The notes under the pieces: model-generated
Databases searched by the model: none
What the model saw: only the letters and a program-made list of their open reading frames with translations
Told to the model about the DNA's origin: nothing
Part shown: positions 1-11,502 of the stretch, one piece after another
How the letters are laid out: each line of letters starts with the position of its first letter
How positions within the stretch are numbered: the first letter of the stretch is position 1
Assembly: GCA_030527825.1 (NCBI GenBank)
Contig: JAUNAC010000001.1
Span: 124,001-188,000, forward strand
Direction: 5' to 3'
DNA from: Lautropia sp.
Lineage (GTDB): Bacteria > Pseudomonadota > Gammaproteobacteria > Burkholderiales > Burkholderiaceae_E
DNA length: 64,000 nucleotides
Translations under genes and position numbers: made by a program

Positions 1-349
1 GGCCAGCGTCAGGATCAGCATCGGAGGGGCTTTCATAGGCCCAGGCGTCCTCGTCAGCACCGTCGGCGGCATGGGCCAGCGGGGCAGGCGATGAGTCAAA
101 TGTCGTGCCAACATCCTGCAGATCGCGCGAAATGCTTCGGGCGGAATCCTCGACTTCGGCCTTGATGTTTTTCAGCTCGGCCAGATCCATCTGCCGGCCA
201 AAATCCGATTTGACGTCCTCGATGTAGCGACGCATGCGCGCCATCCACTGCCCGGCCTGGCGGGCGACCGTAGGCAGCCGCTCCGGGCCGAGCACCACCA
301 GGGCGGCAATGGCCACGATCAGCATTTCCATGAAGCTGATGTCAAACAT
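1..349 (-). CDS. tatB: Sec-independent translocase subunit TatB (partial, C-terminus outside window)
   Basis: TatB is the receptor-complex partner of TatC in twin-arginine protein export at the inner membrane. The protein starts MFDISFMEMLIVAIAALVVL, giving the short N-terminal membrane helix, followed by the GPERLP hinge that is diagnostic of TatB/TatA and an amphipathic, charged helix with MARMRRYIEDVKSDFGRQ. The frame stays open to the window edge (116 codons), ending in an acidic Asp/Ala-rich tail as TatB tails usually do. It lies 66 bp downstream of tatA on the same strand; tatC would be expected just beyond the window. Confidence 0.93.
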   Translation of the reverse strand, partial: MFDISFMEMLIVAIAALVVLGPERLPTVARQAGQWMARMRRYIEDVKSDFGRQMDLAELKNIKAEVEDSARSISRDLQDVGTTFDSSPAPLAHAADGADEDAWAYESPSDADPDAG

Positions 350-415
350 CGGTCATCTCAGGATGATGAGGGGTCGAAGACAGGCGAAAAGCAGCAGCCG
401 CCACGGCGGCAGACA

Positions 416-664
416 TCAGTGCCGCTGGCGGGCCTCGACGTCGATGGTGTCGGGGTCTGCCTGAGCCGATGCGTTGCTGGTCACGCCAGGCGGACGGGCT
501 CCCGGTGCCATGCCCGCTTCGGGTTCGTCGGCACTCCCTTCACGCACACCTTCCTTGAAGCCTTTGATGGCCGCGCCAAGATCAGTGCCGATATTCTTGA
601 TCTTCTTGGTGCCGAACAGCAGCATGACGATGATCAGCACGATCAGCCAGTGCCAGATGCTCAT
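416..664 (-). CDS. tatA: Sec-independent translocase subunit TatA
   Basis: TatA forms the protein-conducting oligomer of the Tat export system. It starts [20 protein letters not shown], a single N-terminal transmembrane helix followed by the FGTKK hinge, then the amphipathic segment with [15 protein letters not shown], all classic TatA features. The length is 82 residues, normal for the family. An ATG three codons upstream (673) is also possible; I prefer 664 because family members begin MGS(F/I)SIWHW or MSIWHW and the choice cannot be settled here. It follows hinT and precedes tatB in the same operon, an arrangement common after the his operon in betaproteobacteria. Confidence 0.95.
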   Translation of the reverse strand: MSIWHWLIVLIIVMLLFGTKKIKNIGTDLGAAIKGFKEGVREGSADEPEAGMAPGARPPGVTSNASAQADPDTIDVEARQRH

Positions 665-733
665 GGAACCCATGGGTTTGACTCCTGAAGAGGGAACAGC
701 GGGCCAGGGCCCGTCGCTGGAACGGAGGAAGCT

Positions 734-1099
734 TCAGCCTGCCTGGACGGGCCGGCTCCCGACGCCCCCCATGACATGGATATGCAGATGATACACCTCC
801 TGCCCCCCCTTCGGCCCGTTATGAATCTGCACCTTGAACCCGTCCTCAAGTCCTTGGGCACGGGCCAGCGGACCACACAGGGACATCAGGTGCCCCAGGA
901 GAGCAGGATGGGCCGTGCCATCGTACAGGTTCACGACATGCTGTTTGGGAATGATGAGAAAGTGCACGGGGGCGGCGGGGTTGATGTCATGAAAGACAAT
1001 GGCCTGCTCGTCTTCATGGATCTTGCGGGCAGGCAGATCGCCATCGGCGATACGACAGAAAATGCACTGGCTGCGCTCGGCAGCAACCGGGTTCGACAT
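734..1099 (-). CDS. hinT: HIT-family nucleotide hydrolase (HinT)
   Basis: A histidine-triad purine nucleoside phosphoramidase. The C-terminal HLHIHVMGG (about residues 104-112) is the HxHxH catalytic triad motif; the N-terminal CIFCRIADGDLPA and the central HFLIIPKQHV are family signatures. Length is about 121 residues, normal for HinT. An ATG five codons upstream (1114) exists, but the shorter start fits the family. It sits 44 bp past the hisE start in the transcribed order hisE-hinT-tatA-tatB, the usual betaproteobacterial order, so it is probably co-transcribed with the his genes without taking part in histidine synthesis. Confidence 0.93.
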   Translation of the reverse strand: MSNPVAAERSQCIFCRIADGDLPARKIHEDEQAIVFHDINPAAPVHFLIIPKQHVVNLYDGTAHPALLGHLMSLCGPLARAQGLEDGFKVQIHNGPKGGQEVYHLHIHVMGGVGSRPVQAG

Positions 1100-1158
1100 G
1101 ACAGCCTCCATCATTCAGAATGACATAATGCAACGACGGCAATGCACAGACGTTCAGC

Positions 1159-1515
1159 TCAGCAGTTACCGGGGCGCTGGGCTTTCTCGTCGATGCCCGA
1201 CAGCCCTTCCCGCCGGCGCAGCTCCGCCAGGACGTCATCAGGCCGTAATTCATGATGCACCAGCATGACCAGGGTATGGAACCACAGGTCGGCCGTTTCG
1301 GCCACCACACGGCTCTTTTCACCATCCATGGCAGCGATGACAACCTCGGTTGCCTCCTCGCCGACTTTCTTGAGGATACGTTCATCTCCCCCTGCCAGCA
1401 GGCTCGCTACATAACTGCGGCCAGGATCTGCCCCCCGACGGCCTGCGATGACCTCGGCCAGACGCCGGAGCGTATCGTCGGACGATGATGGCGAAACAGA
1501 AGATTGGTCAGTCAC
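1159..1515 (-). CDS. hisE: Phosphoribosyl-ATP pyrophosphatase
   Basis: HisE removes pyrophosphate from phosphoribosyl-ATP, the second step of histidine synthesis. The sequence carries the all-alpha NTP-pyrophosphatase signature [14 protein letters not shown] (metal-binding Glu residues) and the downstream [13 protein letters not shown] helix. It is 118 residues with a short Ser-rich N-terminal extension. HisE is a separate gene here, not fused to HisI as in enterobacteria. It lies 59 bp after hisI on the same strand at the end of the his operon. Confidence 0.96.
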   Translation of the reverse strand: MTDQSSVSPSSSDDTLRRLAEVIAGRRGADPGRSYVASLLAGGDERILKKVGEEATEVVIAAMDGEKSRVVAETADLWFHTLVMLVHHELRPDDVLAELRRREGLSGIDEKAQRPGNC

Positions 1516-1574
1516 GAGAACTCCCTGCCGTACGGCAATGATCTTGGAGGAACCGAGCGGATGATCGCATGACC

Positions 1575-2018
1575 TCAGCCATGCCCTTTCTCATTGCCCG
1601 GACCATACACCTGGGCCGGATCGACGAGCACCGGATCCACCACCGCCCAGTGCAGGGTGGACTTTCCCCCAGCCGAGGTGGTTTCTGCCGTCAGACGGCG
1701 GAAAAAACAGGACTCGCGGCCCGTGTGACAGGCAACGCCACCGATCTGTTCGACGGAAAGCAGAATAACGTCGGCGTCGCAATCGGTACGGATCTCGTAC
1801 ACCCGTTGCCGGTGGCCGGATGTTTCCCCCTTGTGCCAGAGACGCTGGCGCGACCGCGACCAGTAGACCCCATAGCCGGTACGCAGGGTTTCGGCCAGCG
1901 CCTCACGATTCATCCAGGCCATCATCAGCACCCGCTGGCTGCGGGCGTCCTGGGCGATGGCCGGCACCAGACCATGGTCATCCCAGCGGATCGTATCCAG
2001 CCAGTCGGCGTCATTCAT
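1575..2018 (-). CDS. hisI: Phosphoribosyl-AMP cyclohydrolase
   Basis: HisI opens the adenine ring of phosphoribosyl-AMP, the third step of the pathway. The sequence shows the family signatures [25 protein letters not shown] and the metal-binding [13 protein letters not shown] plus [14 protein letters not shown], where the Asp-x-Asp and Cys residues bind magnesium and zinc. I chose the start giving [19 protein letters not shown] (147 residues), which overlaps the hisF stop by 8 nt; a second ATG lies one codon upstream, and a longer start at 2045 would push the overlap to 35 nt. Confidence 0.95.
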   Translation of the reverse strand: MNDADWLDTIRWDDHGLVPAIAQDARSQRVLMMAWMNREALAETLRTGYGVYWSRSRQRLWHKGETSGHRQRVYEIRTDCDADVILLSVEQIGGVACHTGRESCFFRRLTAETTSAGGKSTLHWAVVDPVLVDPAQVYGPGNEKGHG

Positions 2019-2844
2019 CATGCATGACACCGGTTGCTGCCGCATCCATCCGGACAGGAACGCCCTGGCTGGCCATCATCGCCTTGGCCTCGGCAATGCT
2101 GGCCTCTCCAAAATGGAAGATGCTGGCGGCCAGCACGGCGTCTGCCCCGCCCACCGTCACCCCGTCTACCAGATGCTGGAGGCAGCCCACACCGCCCGAG
2201 GCAATGACAGGAATAGGAACGGCATCGCAGACGGCTCGGGTCAGCTCCAGATCGAAACCGCTACGGGTACCGTCCCGGTCCATGCTGGTGAGCAGGATTT
2301 CGCCCGCTCCCAGCTCAGCAACCCGCTTTGCCCAGTCCAGCGTATCCAGGCCCGTATCGCGACGGCCGCCGTGAGTATAGACATGCCACCCACCCTCGGG
2401 CTGGCGCTTGGCATCAATGGCCACGACCAGGCACTGCGAACCATAGTAGCGGGCAGCGTCCGCCACCAGTTGCGGATTGTCGATCGCCGCCGTGTTGACC
2501 GACACCTTGTCGGCGCCCACGTTGAGGAGCCGCCGGATATCCTCAACCCGGCGTACGCCACCGCCCACTGTCAGCGGAATGAAGACCTGGCTGGCCACCA
2601 CCTCAATGACATTGAGCAGCGTGTCGCGGGCATCCGAGGAGGCCGTAATGTCCAGAAAGGTCAGCTCGTCGGCCCCTTCGGCATCGTAACGGCGCGCGAT
2701 TTCCACCGGATCGCCCGCGTCGCGCAGTGCTACGAAGTTGACCCCCTTCACGACCCGGCCATCGGTGACATCCAGACACGGAATGACGCGACGGGTCAGC
2801 CCGCTGTGCAGGCCGGCGCGGCCCGGCGACGGCTCAGCGGTCAT
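2011..2844 (-). CDS. hisF: Imidazole glycerol phosphate synthase, cyclase subunit HisF
   Basis: HisF is the cyclase TIM barrel that uses ammonia from HisH to form imidazole glycerol phosphate and AICAR. It has [20 protein letters not shown] (first catalytic Asp), the TVGGGVR phosphate loop and [10 protein letters not shown] near the C-terminus. The chosen ATG (2844) overlaps the hisA stop by 11 nt and gives 277 residues. This leaves an N-terminal extension of about 16 residues before the usual RRVIPCLDV start; the codon where most HisF proteins begin is CTG here, so the extension is probably real. Adjacent hisA and hisH are its pathway partners. Confidence 0.94.
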   Translation of the reverse strand: MTAEPSPGRAGLHSGLTRRVIPCLDVTDGRVVKGVNFVALRDAGDPVEIARRYDAEGADELTFLDITASSDARDTLLNVIEVVASQVFIPLTVGGGVRRVEDIRRLLNVGADKVSVNTAAIDNPQLVADAARYYGSQCLVVAIDAKRQPEGGWHVYTHGGRRDTGLDTLDWAKRVAELGAGEILLTSMDRDGTRSGFDLELTRAVCDAVPIPVIASGGVGCLQHLVDGVTVGGADAVLAASIFHFGEASIAEAKAMMASQGVPVRMDAAATGVMHDE

Positions 2845-3568
2845 TAACCCGATCCAGCGCAGCGGCGAAATCCAGCGTTCCCTCATAGAGCGAACGACCC
2901 AGGATCGCGCCGGCGACTCCCTCTTCCTCAATGGCCAGCAGCTGCTCGATATCCTGCAGGCCCGACACGCCCCCGGATGCAAAGACCGGAACGCTTACCG
3001 CCTGCGCCAGTCGCTGGGTAGCCTCGATATTGACCCCGCTCAGCATGCCGTCGCGGCCGATGTCGGTGTAGATGATGCCCTCGACGCCATAGCCGACAAA
3101 CTTGCGGGCCAGATCCACGACATCATGGCGGGTCAGTTTGCTCCAGCCATCGGTGGCGACCTTGCCATCACGGGCATCCAGCCCCACCAGAATCTGCCCG
3201 GGAAAGGCGGTGCAGGCATCGTGCAGAAAACCGGGGTTCTTGACAGCCGCCGTGCCAACCACCACATAGCTGATGCCAGCATCCAGGTAGCGTTCGATGG
3301 TGTCGAGCGAGCGGATGCCACCGCCCAGCTGGACAGGAATCTCGGCGCCGACCGCGTCAATGATGGCTCGCACGGCACTGGCGTTCTGTGGTTTGCCGGA
3401 AAAGGCTCCGTTCAGATCAACCAGATGCAGGCGCTCGGCGCCTTCATCGCACCAGCGGCGGGCCACCTCGGCCGGATCATCGGAAAAAATGGTTTCCTCA
3501 TCAGGGTTGCCCTGTTTGAGGCGGACGCAGCGGCCGTCCTTCAGATCAATCGCGGGAATCAACAGCAT
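2834..3568 (-). CDS. hisA: ProFAR isomerase HisA
   Basis: HisA converts ProFAR to PRFAR (Amadori rearrangement), fourth step of histidine synthesis. It starts [20 protein letters not shown], with the catalytic Asp in the first strand, and has the half-barrel repeats LGGGIRS and [13 protein letters not shown] typical of the HisA/HisF phosphate-binding loops. A second catalytic Asp lies in YTDIGRDGM. At 244 residues it is of normal length. It is placed between hisH and hisF, as in most proteobacterial his operons. Confidence 0.96.
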   Translation of the reverse strand: MLLIPAIDLKDGRCVRLKQGNPDEETIFSDDPAEVARRWCDEGAERLHLVDLNGAFSGKPQNASAVRAIIDAVGAEIPVQLGGGIRSLDTIERYLDAGISYVVVGTAAVKNPGFLHDACTAFPGQILVGLDARDGKVATDGWSKLTRHDVVDLARKFVGYGVEGIIYTDIGRDGMLSGVNIEATQRLAQAVSVPVFASGGVSGLQDIEQLLAIEEEGVAGAILGRSLYEGTLDFAAALDRVNDR

Positions 3569-3580
3569 GACAGAAGCGGC

Positions 3581-4246
3581 TCAGGGCCGCCATTGGGTGA
3601 AGTTCCGAAAAAGACGCAGGCCAGCGGCCGCGCTCTTTTCGGGATGAAACTGGACGGCAAACATATTATTTTGTGTTACGGCGCAGGTAAAGTCCCCGCC
3701 GTACGCACTGTAGGCAGCCCGATGATCGGGATTGTCGGGCTGTGCATAGAAGCTGTGCACAAAATAGAAATACGCCCCTGGCTCAATACCCGCCCAGAGG
3801 GGGTGCGGTCGGGTCGGATAAACCCGGTTCCAGCCCGTGTGGGGCACTTTCAGATTTCCGGCCGCCTTCATGACCTCGGGATCAAAACGGACCACGCGCC
3901 CCGGCAGCAGGCCCAGCCCGCGGGTGAGCTGGCCATCGGCCCCGGTCCCCTCTTCGCTGGCATCAAGCAGCATCTGCTCACCCAGACAGATCCCCAGCGT
4001 CGGCCGGCTCTGGCAGGCTTGCAGTACCGCCTCGGTCAGACCGGGCCGGGCGGCCAGGCTGCGCATGGCATCGGGCATGGCGCCCTGCCCCGGAAACACC
4101 ACCCGCGCTGCCCGCTGGATAACGGCCGGATCCGCCGTGATCTGGATATGGCTGTCCGGGCTGGCATGGGCCAGCGCACGCGCGACGGAATGAAGATTGC
4201 CCATGCCGAAATCAACGATGGCAATGGAGCGGGTATCGGTATTCAT
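3581..4246 (-). CDS. hisH: Imidazole glycerol phosphate synthase, glutaminase subunit HisH
   Basis: HisH is the class-I glutamine amidotransferase that supplies ammonia to HisF. The nucleophile elbow is LGICLGEQML and the His/Glu of the triad are in AVQFHPEKS. The start [21 protein letters not shown] at 4246 overlaps the hisB stop by 1 nt (TGATG), which supports translational coupling; upstream in-frame ATGs lie inside hisB and are not credible. Length 221 residues, normal. Confidence 0.95.
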   Translation of the reverse strand: MNTDTRSIAIVDFGMGNLHSVARALAHASPDSHIQITADPAVIQRAARVVFPGQGAMPDAMRSLAARPGLTEAVLQACQSRPTLGICLGEQMLLDASEEGTGADGQLTRGLGLLPGRVVRFDPEVMKAAGNLKVPHTGWNRVYPTRPHPLWAGIEPGAYFYFVHSFYAQPDNPDHRAAYSAYGGDFTCAVTQNNMFAVQFHPEKSAAAGLRLFRNFTQWRP

Positions 4247-4848
4247 CAGCCGACCAGACTCCCCTTGGTGGAAGGCACCTGGCCCGCGGCGCGGGGATCG
4301 GCCTCGGCCGCCATCCGCAGCGCCCGCCCAAAAGCCTTGAAGACCGTCTCGCACTGATGGTGAGCATTGAAACCCCGGAGGTTGTCCACATGCAACGTCA
4401 TCTGCGCATGATTGACCATCCCCTGGAAAAACTCACGGGCCAGGTCGACATCGAAGCGCCCGATCAGCGCCCGGGTGAACGGCACTTCCCAGAACAGCCC
4501 CGGCCGGCCAGAGAAATCGATCACCACCCGCGACAGCGCCTCATCCAGCGGCACATAGGCATGACCGTAGCGGCGGATACCGCGCTTGTCGCCCAGCGCC
4601 CGGTTCAGTGCCTGCCCCAGCGCGATGCCAACATCCTCGACCGTGTGGTGATCGTCAATGTGGGTATCACCATCGGCGTCGATGTCCAGATCCACCAGAC
4701 CATGGCGGGCAATCTGGTCGAGCATGTGCTCAAAAAACGGCACGCCGGTCCTGAGCCGGGCCTGGCCGGTCCCGTCCAGGTTCAGGCGGACACGAATCCG
4801 GGTCTCCAGCGTGTCACGGGATATCTCGGCAATACGTGGACTTGTCAT
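4246..4848 (-). CDS. hisB: Imidazoleglycerol-phosphate dehydratase HisB
   Basis: HisB dehydrates imidazole glycerol phosphate. The manganese-binding histidine motifs are visible: [27 protein letters not shown] and the second copy [13 protein letters not shown] / [14 protein letters not shown]. At 200 residues it is the monofunctional form, without the phosphatase domain found in enterobacteria. The ATG at 4848 overlaps the end of the upstream hisDC fusion by 4 nt (ATGA), showing coupling. Confidence 0.96.
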   Translation of the reverse strand: MTSPRIAEISRDTLETRIRVRLNLDGTGQARLRTGVPFFEHMLDQIARHGLVDLDIDADGDTHIDDHHTVEDVGIALGQALNRALGDKRGIRRYGHAYVPLDEALSRVVIDFSGRPGLFWEVPFTRALIGRFDVDLAREFFQGMVNHAQMTLHVDNLRGFNAHHQCETVFKAFGRALRMAAEADPRAAGQVPSTKGSLVG

Positions 4849-7322
4849 GGTTTCCTCGGGGCCGGCACGGCCTGCAGCGCCGCAGCCAGTGCCTGCAGCA
4901 TCGCTTCGTTCTCGTCGGCAGTGCCGACCGTCAGACGCAGACAGTTGGCGAGCGCCGGATGCATCCGGCTGGCATCCTTGATGAGCACCCCGCCCGCCCG
5001 CATCGCCGCCACGACATCCGTCGCCCGGGATGAGGCACCGTCCACCATCTCCCCCCCGGCCAGCCGCACCAGCACAAAATTCGCCGCCGACGGGTAGATC
5101 CGCGCCAGGCCCTCCGGGCCAAGCATCGCCTGCAGCCGCGCCACCAATGCCGCACGGCCCGCACACAGCGCCTGCGTCTGGCGGGCGAACGCGTCCTGAT
5201 GCTGGAACGCAAAACAGGCTGTTTCAGCGTCCAGTACGCTGATGTTATAGGGCGGACGGATCTTGTCCAGCTGATTCGCCCAGACCGGATCCGCCGCCAG
5301 ATAGCCGATCCGGGCACCGGCAAGCCCCCACTTGGAACAGGTGCGCATCACGGCCAGATTGGGCCACCTGGCCAGCTGTGGCAACCAGCTCGCCCCGTCG
5401 GCAAAAGGTGCATAGGCTTCATCCAGCACCACCAGTCCATCGGTGGCCTGCAGGATGGCCTGGATATCATCCGTCGCAAACAGGTTCCCGGTGGGATTGT
5501 TCGGATACGCCAGGAAAACCAGCGCCGGACGATGCATCTCGATGGCCTGCAGCATCGCCGCCCGATCAAGCGTGAAATCATCGGCCAGCGGCACCGGCAC
5601 AAAGCGGTTGCCCGCCAGCCGCGCCGAGACCTCATACATCACGAACGACGGCGCAGGCGCCATGACCGTGCTGCCGGGCTGGGCCACCAGCTGGCACAGC
5701 AGGCTGATCAGCTCATCCGAGCCATTGCCCAGCACCAGCCCGTCCGTACTGGCCAGCCCGTCATGGCGCGCGATGGCTTCCTTCAGCGCGGCGTAGACAT
5801 TGCCTGTCGGATAGCGGTTGATGGCCAGGGCAGCCAGTCGCTGCGCCAGCTCGGTCTGCAGCGCCTCCGGCAGCTGCCAGGGATTTTCCATCGCGTCCAG
5901 CTTGATGGCATCCGCCGCATCGGCGACGTGATAAGCCGCCATCTGCCGGATGTCGGGCCGTACATGACGCTCGACCCGGGCCATGGCCGATCCGCTGGCG
6001 GAATCCGCAGACGCCGCCCCGTCGGCCCTTGCCAGCCGGTACTCGGCGCTCTGCGCATGAGCCTCCAGCCCTTCCGTGCGAGCCAGCACCGCAGCCACCC
6101 GGGCCATATGATCGGCACCGGCGGCCGAAGGTTCGATCAGACTGCTGCGCTTCTGGAAATCGTAGACCCCCAGCGGCGAGGAAAAACGCGGCGTGCGCAT
6201 GGTGGGCAGCACATGGCTCGGCCCGGCACAATAGTCGCCCAGCGCCTCGCAGCCCCAGCGCCCGATAAAGATTGCACCGGCATGACGTATTCCCGCCAGC
6301 AGGGCATCGACATCCCGCACCGCCAGCTCCAGATGCTCGGGAGCCACCCGGTTGACCAGCTCGGCCGCCTGCGCCAGTGACGGCACGTGGATCAGCGCCC
6401 CCCGATCCGCCAGCGAGCGTCCGATGACCGCCCGACGTGGCTGTTCGGGCAGCAGACGCTCGATGGCCCGCGCCACCGCATCCAGAAAAGCAGCGTCCGG
6501 CGAAATCAGGATGGCCTGCGCCATTTCATCGTGCTCGGCCTGTGAAAACAGATCCATGGCCACCCAGTCGGCCGGCACGGAACCATCCGATACCACCAGA
6601 ATCTCCGACGGGCCGGCGATCATGTCGATGCCCACCGTACCAAACACCCGGCGCTTGGCCTCGGCCACATAGGCATTGCCCGGCCCGACAATCTTGTCGA
6701 CCGGACGGATCGACCCGGTGCCATAGGCCAGTGCCGCCACCGCCTGCGCGCCGCCCATGGTGTAGACCTCCCCAACGCCGGCCAGACACGCCGCTGCCAG
6801 CACCGCCGGATTGCGCACCCCATCGGGCGTGGGCACCACCATCACCAGTTCCTGCACCCCGGCCACCTGCGCCGGAATGGCATTCATCAACACGGAGGAC
6901 GGATAGGCCGCCTTGCCACCCGGCACATAAAGACCCACACGATCCAGTGGCAGGACACGCTGCCCCAGGCGGGTACCGTCTGCCTCGGTATAGACCCAGG
7001 AATGGCCACGCTGATGCTCGTGATAACGGCGGATGCGGGCGGCCGCCAGCTCCAGCGCGGCGCGCACCTCGGCCGGCAGGCCCGCCAGGGCAGCCTGCAG
7101 CACATCGGCCGGCAGCCGCAACTCGGCTGCTGTCTCGACCGCCAGACGGTCGAAGCGCCGCGTGTACTCCAGCAGCGCTGCATCGCCCCGGACACGCACA
7201 TCGGCGAGGATCCCCGACACGGCAGTCTCAATCCCCTGATCCTGCTCCGGACTCCAGTGCAGCAGCCGGGTAAAACGCTGTTCGAAATCCGGATCGGCAA
7301 CGGCCAGACGGTTTATGCTCAT
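4845..7322 (-). CDS. hisDC: Fused histidinol dehydrogenase / histidinol-phosphate aminotransferase (HisD-HisC)
   Basis: A single 825-residue reading frame holds two normally separate enzymes. Residues 1-430 are a full HisD (histidinol to histidine, NAD-dependent, zinc): [12 protein letters not shown] at 213-224, Gln261 and His264 in SQAEHDE, the catalytic pair Glu329-His330 in APEH, Asp363 and His422 matching the zinc ligands. Residues 447-825 are a full HisC (PLP aminotransferase of histidinol phosphate): GNGSDELI at 532-539, YPNNPTG at 606-612 and the PLP lysine Lys664 in TCSKWGL. The join (431-446) is an Ala/Ser/Asp-rich linker. Met447 could be an internal start, but I see no good ribosome binding site before it. 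The gene overlaps hisG by 4 nt upstream and hisB by 4 nt downstream. Confidence 0.93.
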   Translation of the reverse strand: MSINRLAVADPDFEQRFTRLLHWSPEQDQGIETAVSGILADVRVRGDAALLEYTRRFDRLAVETAAELRLPADVLQAALAGLPAEVRAALELAAARIRRYHEHQRGHSWVYTEADGTRLGQRVLPLDRVGLYVPGGKAAYPSSVLMNAIPAQVAGVQELVMVVPTPDGVRNPAVLAAACLAGVGEVYTMGGAQAVAALAYGTGSIRPVDKIVGPGNAYVAEAKRRVFGTVGIDMIAGPSEILVVSDGSVPADWVAMDLFSQAEHDEMAQAILISPDAAFLDAVARAIERLLPEQPRRAVIGRSLADRGALIHVPSLAQAAELVNRVAPEHLELAVRDVDALLAGIRHAGAIFIGRWGCEALGDYCAGPSHVLPTMRTPRFSSPLGVYDFQKRSSLIEPSAAGADHMARVAAVLARTEGLEAHAQSAEYRLARADGAASADSASGSAMARVERHVRPDIRQMAAYHVADAADAIKLDAMENPWQLPEALQTELAQRLAALAINRYPTGNVYAALKEAIARHDGLASTDGLVLGNGSDELISLLCQLVAQPGSTVMAPAPSFVMYEVSARLAGNRFVPVPLADDFTLDRAAMLQAIEMHRPALVFLAYPNNPTGNLFATDDIQAILQATDGLVVLDEAYAPFADGASWLPQLARWPNLAVMRTCSKWGLAGARIGYLAADPVWANQLDKIRPPYNISVLDAETACFAFQHQDAFARQTQALCAGRAALVARLQAMLGPEGLARIYPSAANFVLVRLAGGEMVDGASSRATDVVAAMRAGGVLIKDASRMHPALANCLRLTVGTADENEAMLQALAAALQAVPAPRKP

Positions 7323-7981
7323 GTCCTGCTCCCTCCTTGAGACGGGGAATGGGCCGCCTGCGCCAACGCGCTGATCAGCGGCGCCAGCACCGGCTGACGC
7401 ATCTTCAGCGCGACCTGATTGACAATCAGCCGGGCCGAAATCGGCATGATGTCCTCGACCTCGACCAGCTGATTAGCCCGGAGCGTATTGCCCGTGGACA
7501 CCACATCAACGATAGCATCGGCCAGCCCCACCAGCGGCGCCAGCTCCATGGAGCCATACAGCTTGATGATGTCCACGTGCACCCCCTTGCGGGCGAAATG
7601 CTGACGCGCCGTATTGACATACTTGGTAGCTACCCGTAACCGTTTGCCGGGCACGGCAGCACAGGCATAGTCAAAACCCAGACGCGTCGCCACACACAGC
7701 CGGCAGCGTCCAATACCCAGATCCACCGGCTGAAAGACCCCGGCACCACCGTGCTCAAGCATCACGTCCCGGCCAGCAATGCCCAGATCGGCAGCACCAT
7801 GCTGCACATAGGTCGGCACATCACTGGCCCGCACAATCAGCAGGCGCAGACCCGGATCGTCGGTCGGCAGAATCAGCTGACGGCTGTCCGCCACCGACGG
7901 ATCCAGCCGGACGCCACACTGCGCCAGCAACCCGGCGGTATCTTCCAGGATCCTTCCCTTGGACAAGGCCAGTGTCAGCAT
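7319..7981 (-). CDS. hisG: ATP phosphoribosyltransferase catalytic subunit, short form (HisG-S)
   Basis: HisG catalyses the first step of histidine synthesis, ATP plus PRPP to phosphoribosyl-ATP. It begins [19 protein letters not shown] and contains [13 protein letters not shown] and the PRPP loop [15 protein letters not shown]. It is 220 residues and ends without the regulatory ACT-like domain of long HisG proteins, so it should need the HisZ regulatory subunit, which is not in this window. I chose the start at 7981 over an upstream ATG (8038) because family members begin at this point. The stop overlaps the hisD start (ATGA). Confidence 0.95.
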   Translation of the reverse strand: MLTLALSKGRILEDTAGLLAQCGVRLDPSVADSRQLILPTDDPGLRLLIVRASDVPTYVQHGAADLGIAGRDVMLEHGGAGVFQPVDLGIGRCRLCVATRLGFDYACAAVPGKRLRVATKYVNTARQHFARKGVHVDIIKLYGSMELAPLVGLADAIVDVVSTGNTLRANQLVEVEDIMPISARLIVNQVALKMRQPVLAPLISALAQAAHSPSQGGSRT

Positions 7982-8079
7982 CTTCTTCCTTCCTGTTCCA
8001 TCCCGATCATCCCTGACCCGCCCACGGCGCCCCGTCATACCGGCCTCGGCGCAGCTCGTGGGGCACGCTGACAGCCCTG

Positions 8080-9604
<1,525 letters not shown>

Positions 9605-9778
9605 GAATCGACTCTCCAACAGGTTTGGAAATGGAAGACGTCCGAACCGGACATGGCCGGGCGCACGACAGGACAGGACAGGGCAGAAACGACCGCGACT
9701 GTCTGCACAGGTCCCGGCCATCCCGACAGATCGGATATTGTAGCGGGCGATCGTGGCTGTCTCACTGCATCACCGGCA

Positions 9779-10537
9779 TCATTCACGCAGATGATAGCCA
9801 CGCCGCAGCAACTGCATCGCCAGCAGCATCAGCCCCAGCCACGCGACCACTATGATGGCCAGCGATATCCATGGATCGACATCGGCCTGCCCGAAGAAGG
9901 CATACCGAAAGCCATCGACCATATAGAAGAACGGATTGAGGTTCGAGACGGCTTTCCAGAAGGGCGGCAACGAGTTCACCGAATAAAAGACGCCCGACAG
10001 GAAAGTCAGCGGCGCCACCAGGAAATACTGGAACGAAGCAATCTGGTCGAATTTCTCCGCCCAGATGGCGGCCACCAGCCCCAGCGTGCCCATGATGGCA
10101 CTGGCTCCCAGCGCAAAGACCAGCATCCAGATCGGATGCCGCAGCGATACGTCGACGAACAGCCAGGCCACCAGAAAAACACCCGCGCCGACGAGCACAC
10201 CCCGCACCATCGCCGACAGCACGTAGCCTCCATACATGGCCAGCGGCGTCACCGGCGCCAGCAGCAGGAACACCAGATTGCCGCTGACCTTGCTCTGGAT
10301 CAGCGAAGATGATGAATTGCCAAAGGCATTCTGCATCAGGGCCATCATCACCAGACCGGGCACCAGAAAGCTGGTGTAGCTCACGCCGGGATAGATTGCC
10401 ACACGGCCACTGAGTGCGTGGGCAAAAACTAGCAGGTAAAGCAGCGCCGACAGCATCGGTGCCGCAATTGTCTGCAGCCCGACCTTGTAAAAGCGCAGCA
10501 TCTCCTTGCGAAACAGCGTCAGGAAACCTTGCATCAA
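9779..10537 (-). CDS. yadH: ABC-2 type exporter permease (YadH-like)
   Basis: An inner-membrane permease of the ABC-2 family, 252 residues with about six hydrophobic segments: SYTSFLVPGLVMMALMQNAF, the VFLLLAPVTP region and LTFLSGVFYSVNSLPPFW are typical of YadH. It overlaps the ATPase gene just upstream by 4 nt, so the two form one exporter. The substrate is not known. Its position inside the mla-bolA-murA run suggests a cell-envelope role, but that is inference from context only. Confidence 0.88.
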   Translation of the reverse strand: MMQGFLTLFRKEMLRFYKVGLQTIAAPMLSALLYLLVFAHALSGRVAIYPGVSYTSFLVPGLVMMALMQNAFGNSSSSLIQSKVSGNLVFLLLAPVTPLAMYGGYVLSAMVRGVLVGAGVFLVAWLFVDVSLRHPIWMLVFALGASAIMGTLGLVAAIWAEKFDQIASFQYFLVAPLTFLSGVFYSVNSLPPFWKAVSNLNPFFYMVDGFRYAFFGQADVDPWISLAIIVVAWLGLMLLAMQLLRRGYHLRE

Positions 10538-11502
10538 TTCTCCTGCACCAGCCGCAGAAACACATCCTCCAGGTCCGGCTGGGTAAGTTCCATTTCTTCA
10601 ATAACCGCGCCGCTTGCCTGGATGGCCGCCACGATCGGGCCAACCTCCGCATAATCGTCAATCAGCAGACGATGCCGATCATCGTCCGGCAACGGTGGCT
10701 GACAGCGTGACTGCAGCGACTCGGGCAGCGCGCCACCACCCGAGAGCCGCAACAGCAGCGCTCCGGCCGAGAAACGGCGCAACAGCGCTGCCGTGTCATC
10801 CAGCGCCACGATCCGCCCGGCCTTCATCACGGCCAGCCGGTTACACAGCGTCTGCGCCTCTTCGAGGTAGTGTGTGGTCAACACGATGGTATGCCCCTGC
10901 CGATTGAGCTGCCGCACAAAGTGCCACAGCGACTGGCGCAACTCGATATCCACCCCAGCCGTCGGCTCGTCAAGCACAATCACTGGTGGCCGGTGAATCA
11001 GGGCCTGAGCCACCATCACCCGCCGCTTCATCCCGCCGGACAGCGCCCGCATGTTCGCTCCGGCCTTGGCCGCCAGTCCCAGACCATCCAGGACTTCGTC
11101 GATCCAGGCGCCGGCCCGGCGTACACCGTAGTAACCGGCCGTAATCTCCAGCGTTTCACGCACCGTGAAAAACGGGTCAAAAACCAGCTCCTGCGGGACA
11201 ACCCCCAGCGAAGCCCTGACCCGCAGGCTGTCTTTCACCACATCATGGCCCATCACCGCCACCCGGCCACCGTCCGCCCGGGCCAGCCCGGCAATGATCG
11301 AGATGAGCGTGGTCTTGCCAGCGCCATTAGGGCCCAGCAGCGCGAAAAACTCCCCCTGCCTGATCCGCAGGTCAATGCCATCCAGCGCCTGCACGCTGCC
11401 AAAGCGCTTGGTCACGCCCTCGACAACGACAGGATCGACGCCGGCTGCCAAGGCCGGAGCAGGCCCACTCCTGGCTGCAACACCATCTGGCATGCCACTC
11501 AC
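10534..11502 (-). CDS. yadG: ABC exporter ATPase (YadG-like)
   Basis: ATPase partner of the ABC-2 permease. Walker A GPNGAGKTT starts at residue 57, the signature is LSGGMKRRVMVAQAL, Walker B is VIVLDEPTAGVD, and the switch His is in LTTHYLEEA. It is 322 residues; the last 90 or so form a C-terminal extension usual in YadG-type proteins. The first 25 residues are an Ala/Pro-rich leader. It overlaps mlaB by 4 nt and the permease by 4 nt. Confidence 0.9.
   Translation of the reverse strand: MSGMPDGVAARSGPAPALAAGVDPVVVEGVTKRFGSVQALDGIDLRIRQGEFFALLGPNGAGKTTLISIIAGLARADGGRVAVMGHDVVKDSLRVRASLGVVPQELVFDPFFTVRETLEITAGYYGVRRAGAWIDEVLDGLGLAAKAGANMRALSGGMKRRVMVAQALIHRPPVIVLDEPTAGVDIELRQSLWHFVRQLNRQGHTIVLTTHYLEEAQTLCNRLAVMKAGRIVALDDTAALLRRFSAGALLLRLSGGGALPESLQSRCQPPLPDDDRHRLLIDDYAEVGPIVAAIQASGAVIEEMELTQPDLEDVFLRLVQEN

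Noticed and set aside
1104-1124. Sequence CATCATTCAGAATGA before hinT also occurs inverted after corA (about 61599-61613)
   Set aside because: A 15-nt match between two places in 64 kb is expected by chance a few times; the motif is partly self-palindromic.
2738-4357. Long plus-strand frame of 539 codons opposite hisA, hisH and hisF
   Set aside because: It is antisense to three clear his genes; the residues show no family pattern and the frame stays open because of GC-rich codon bias.
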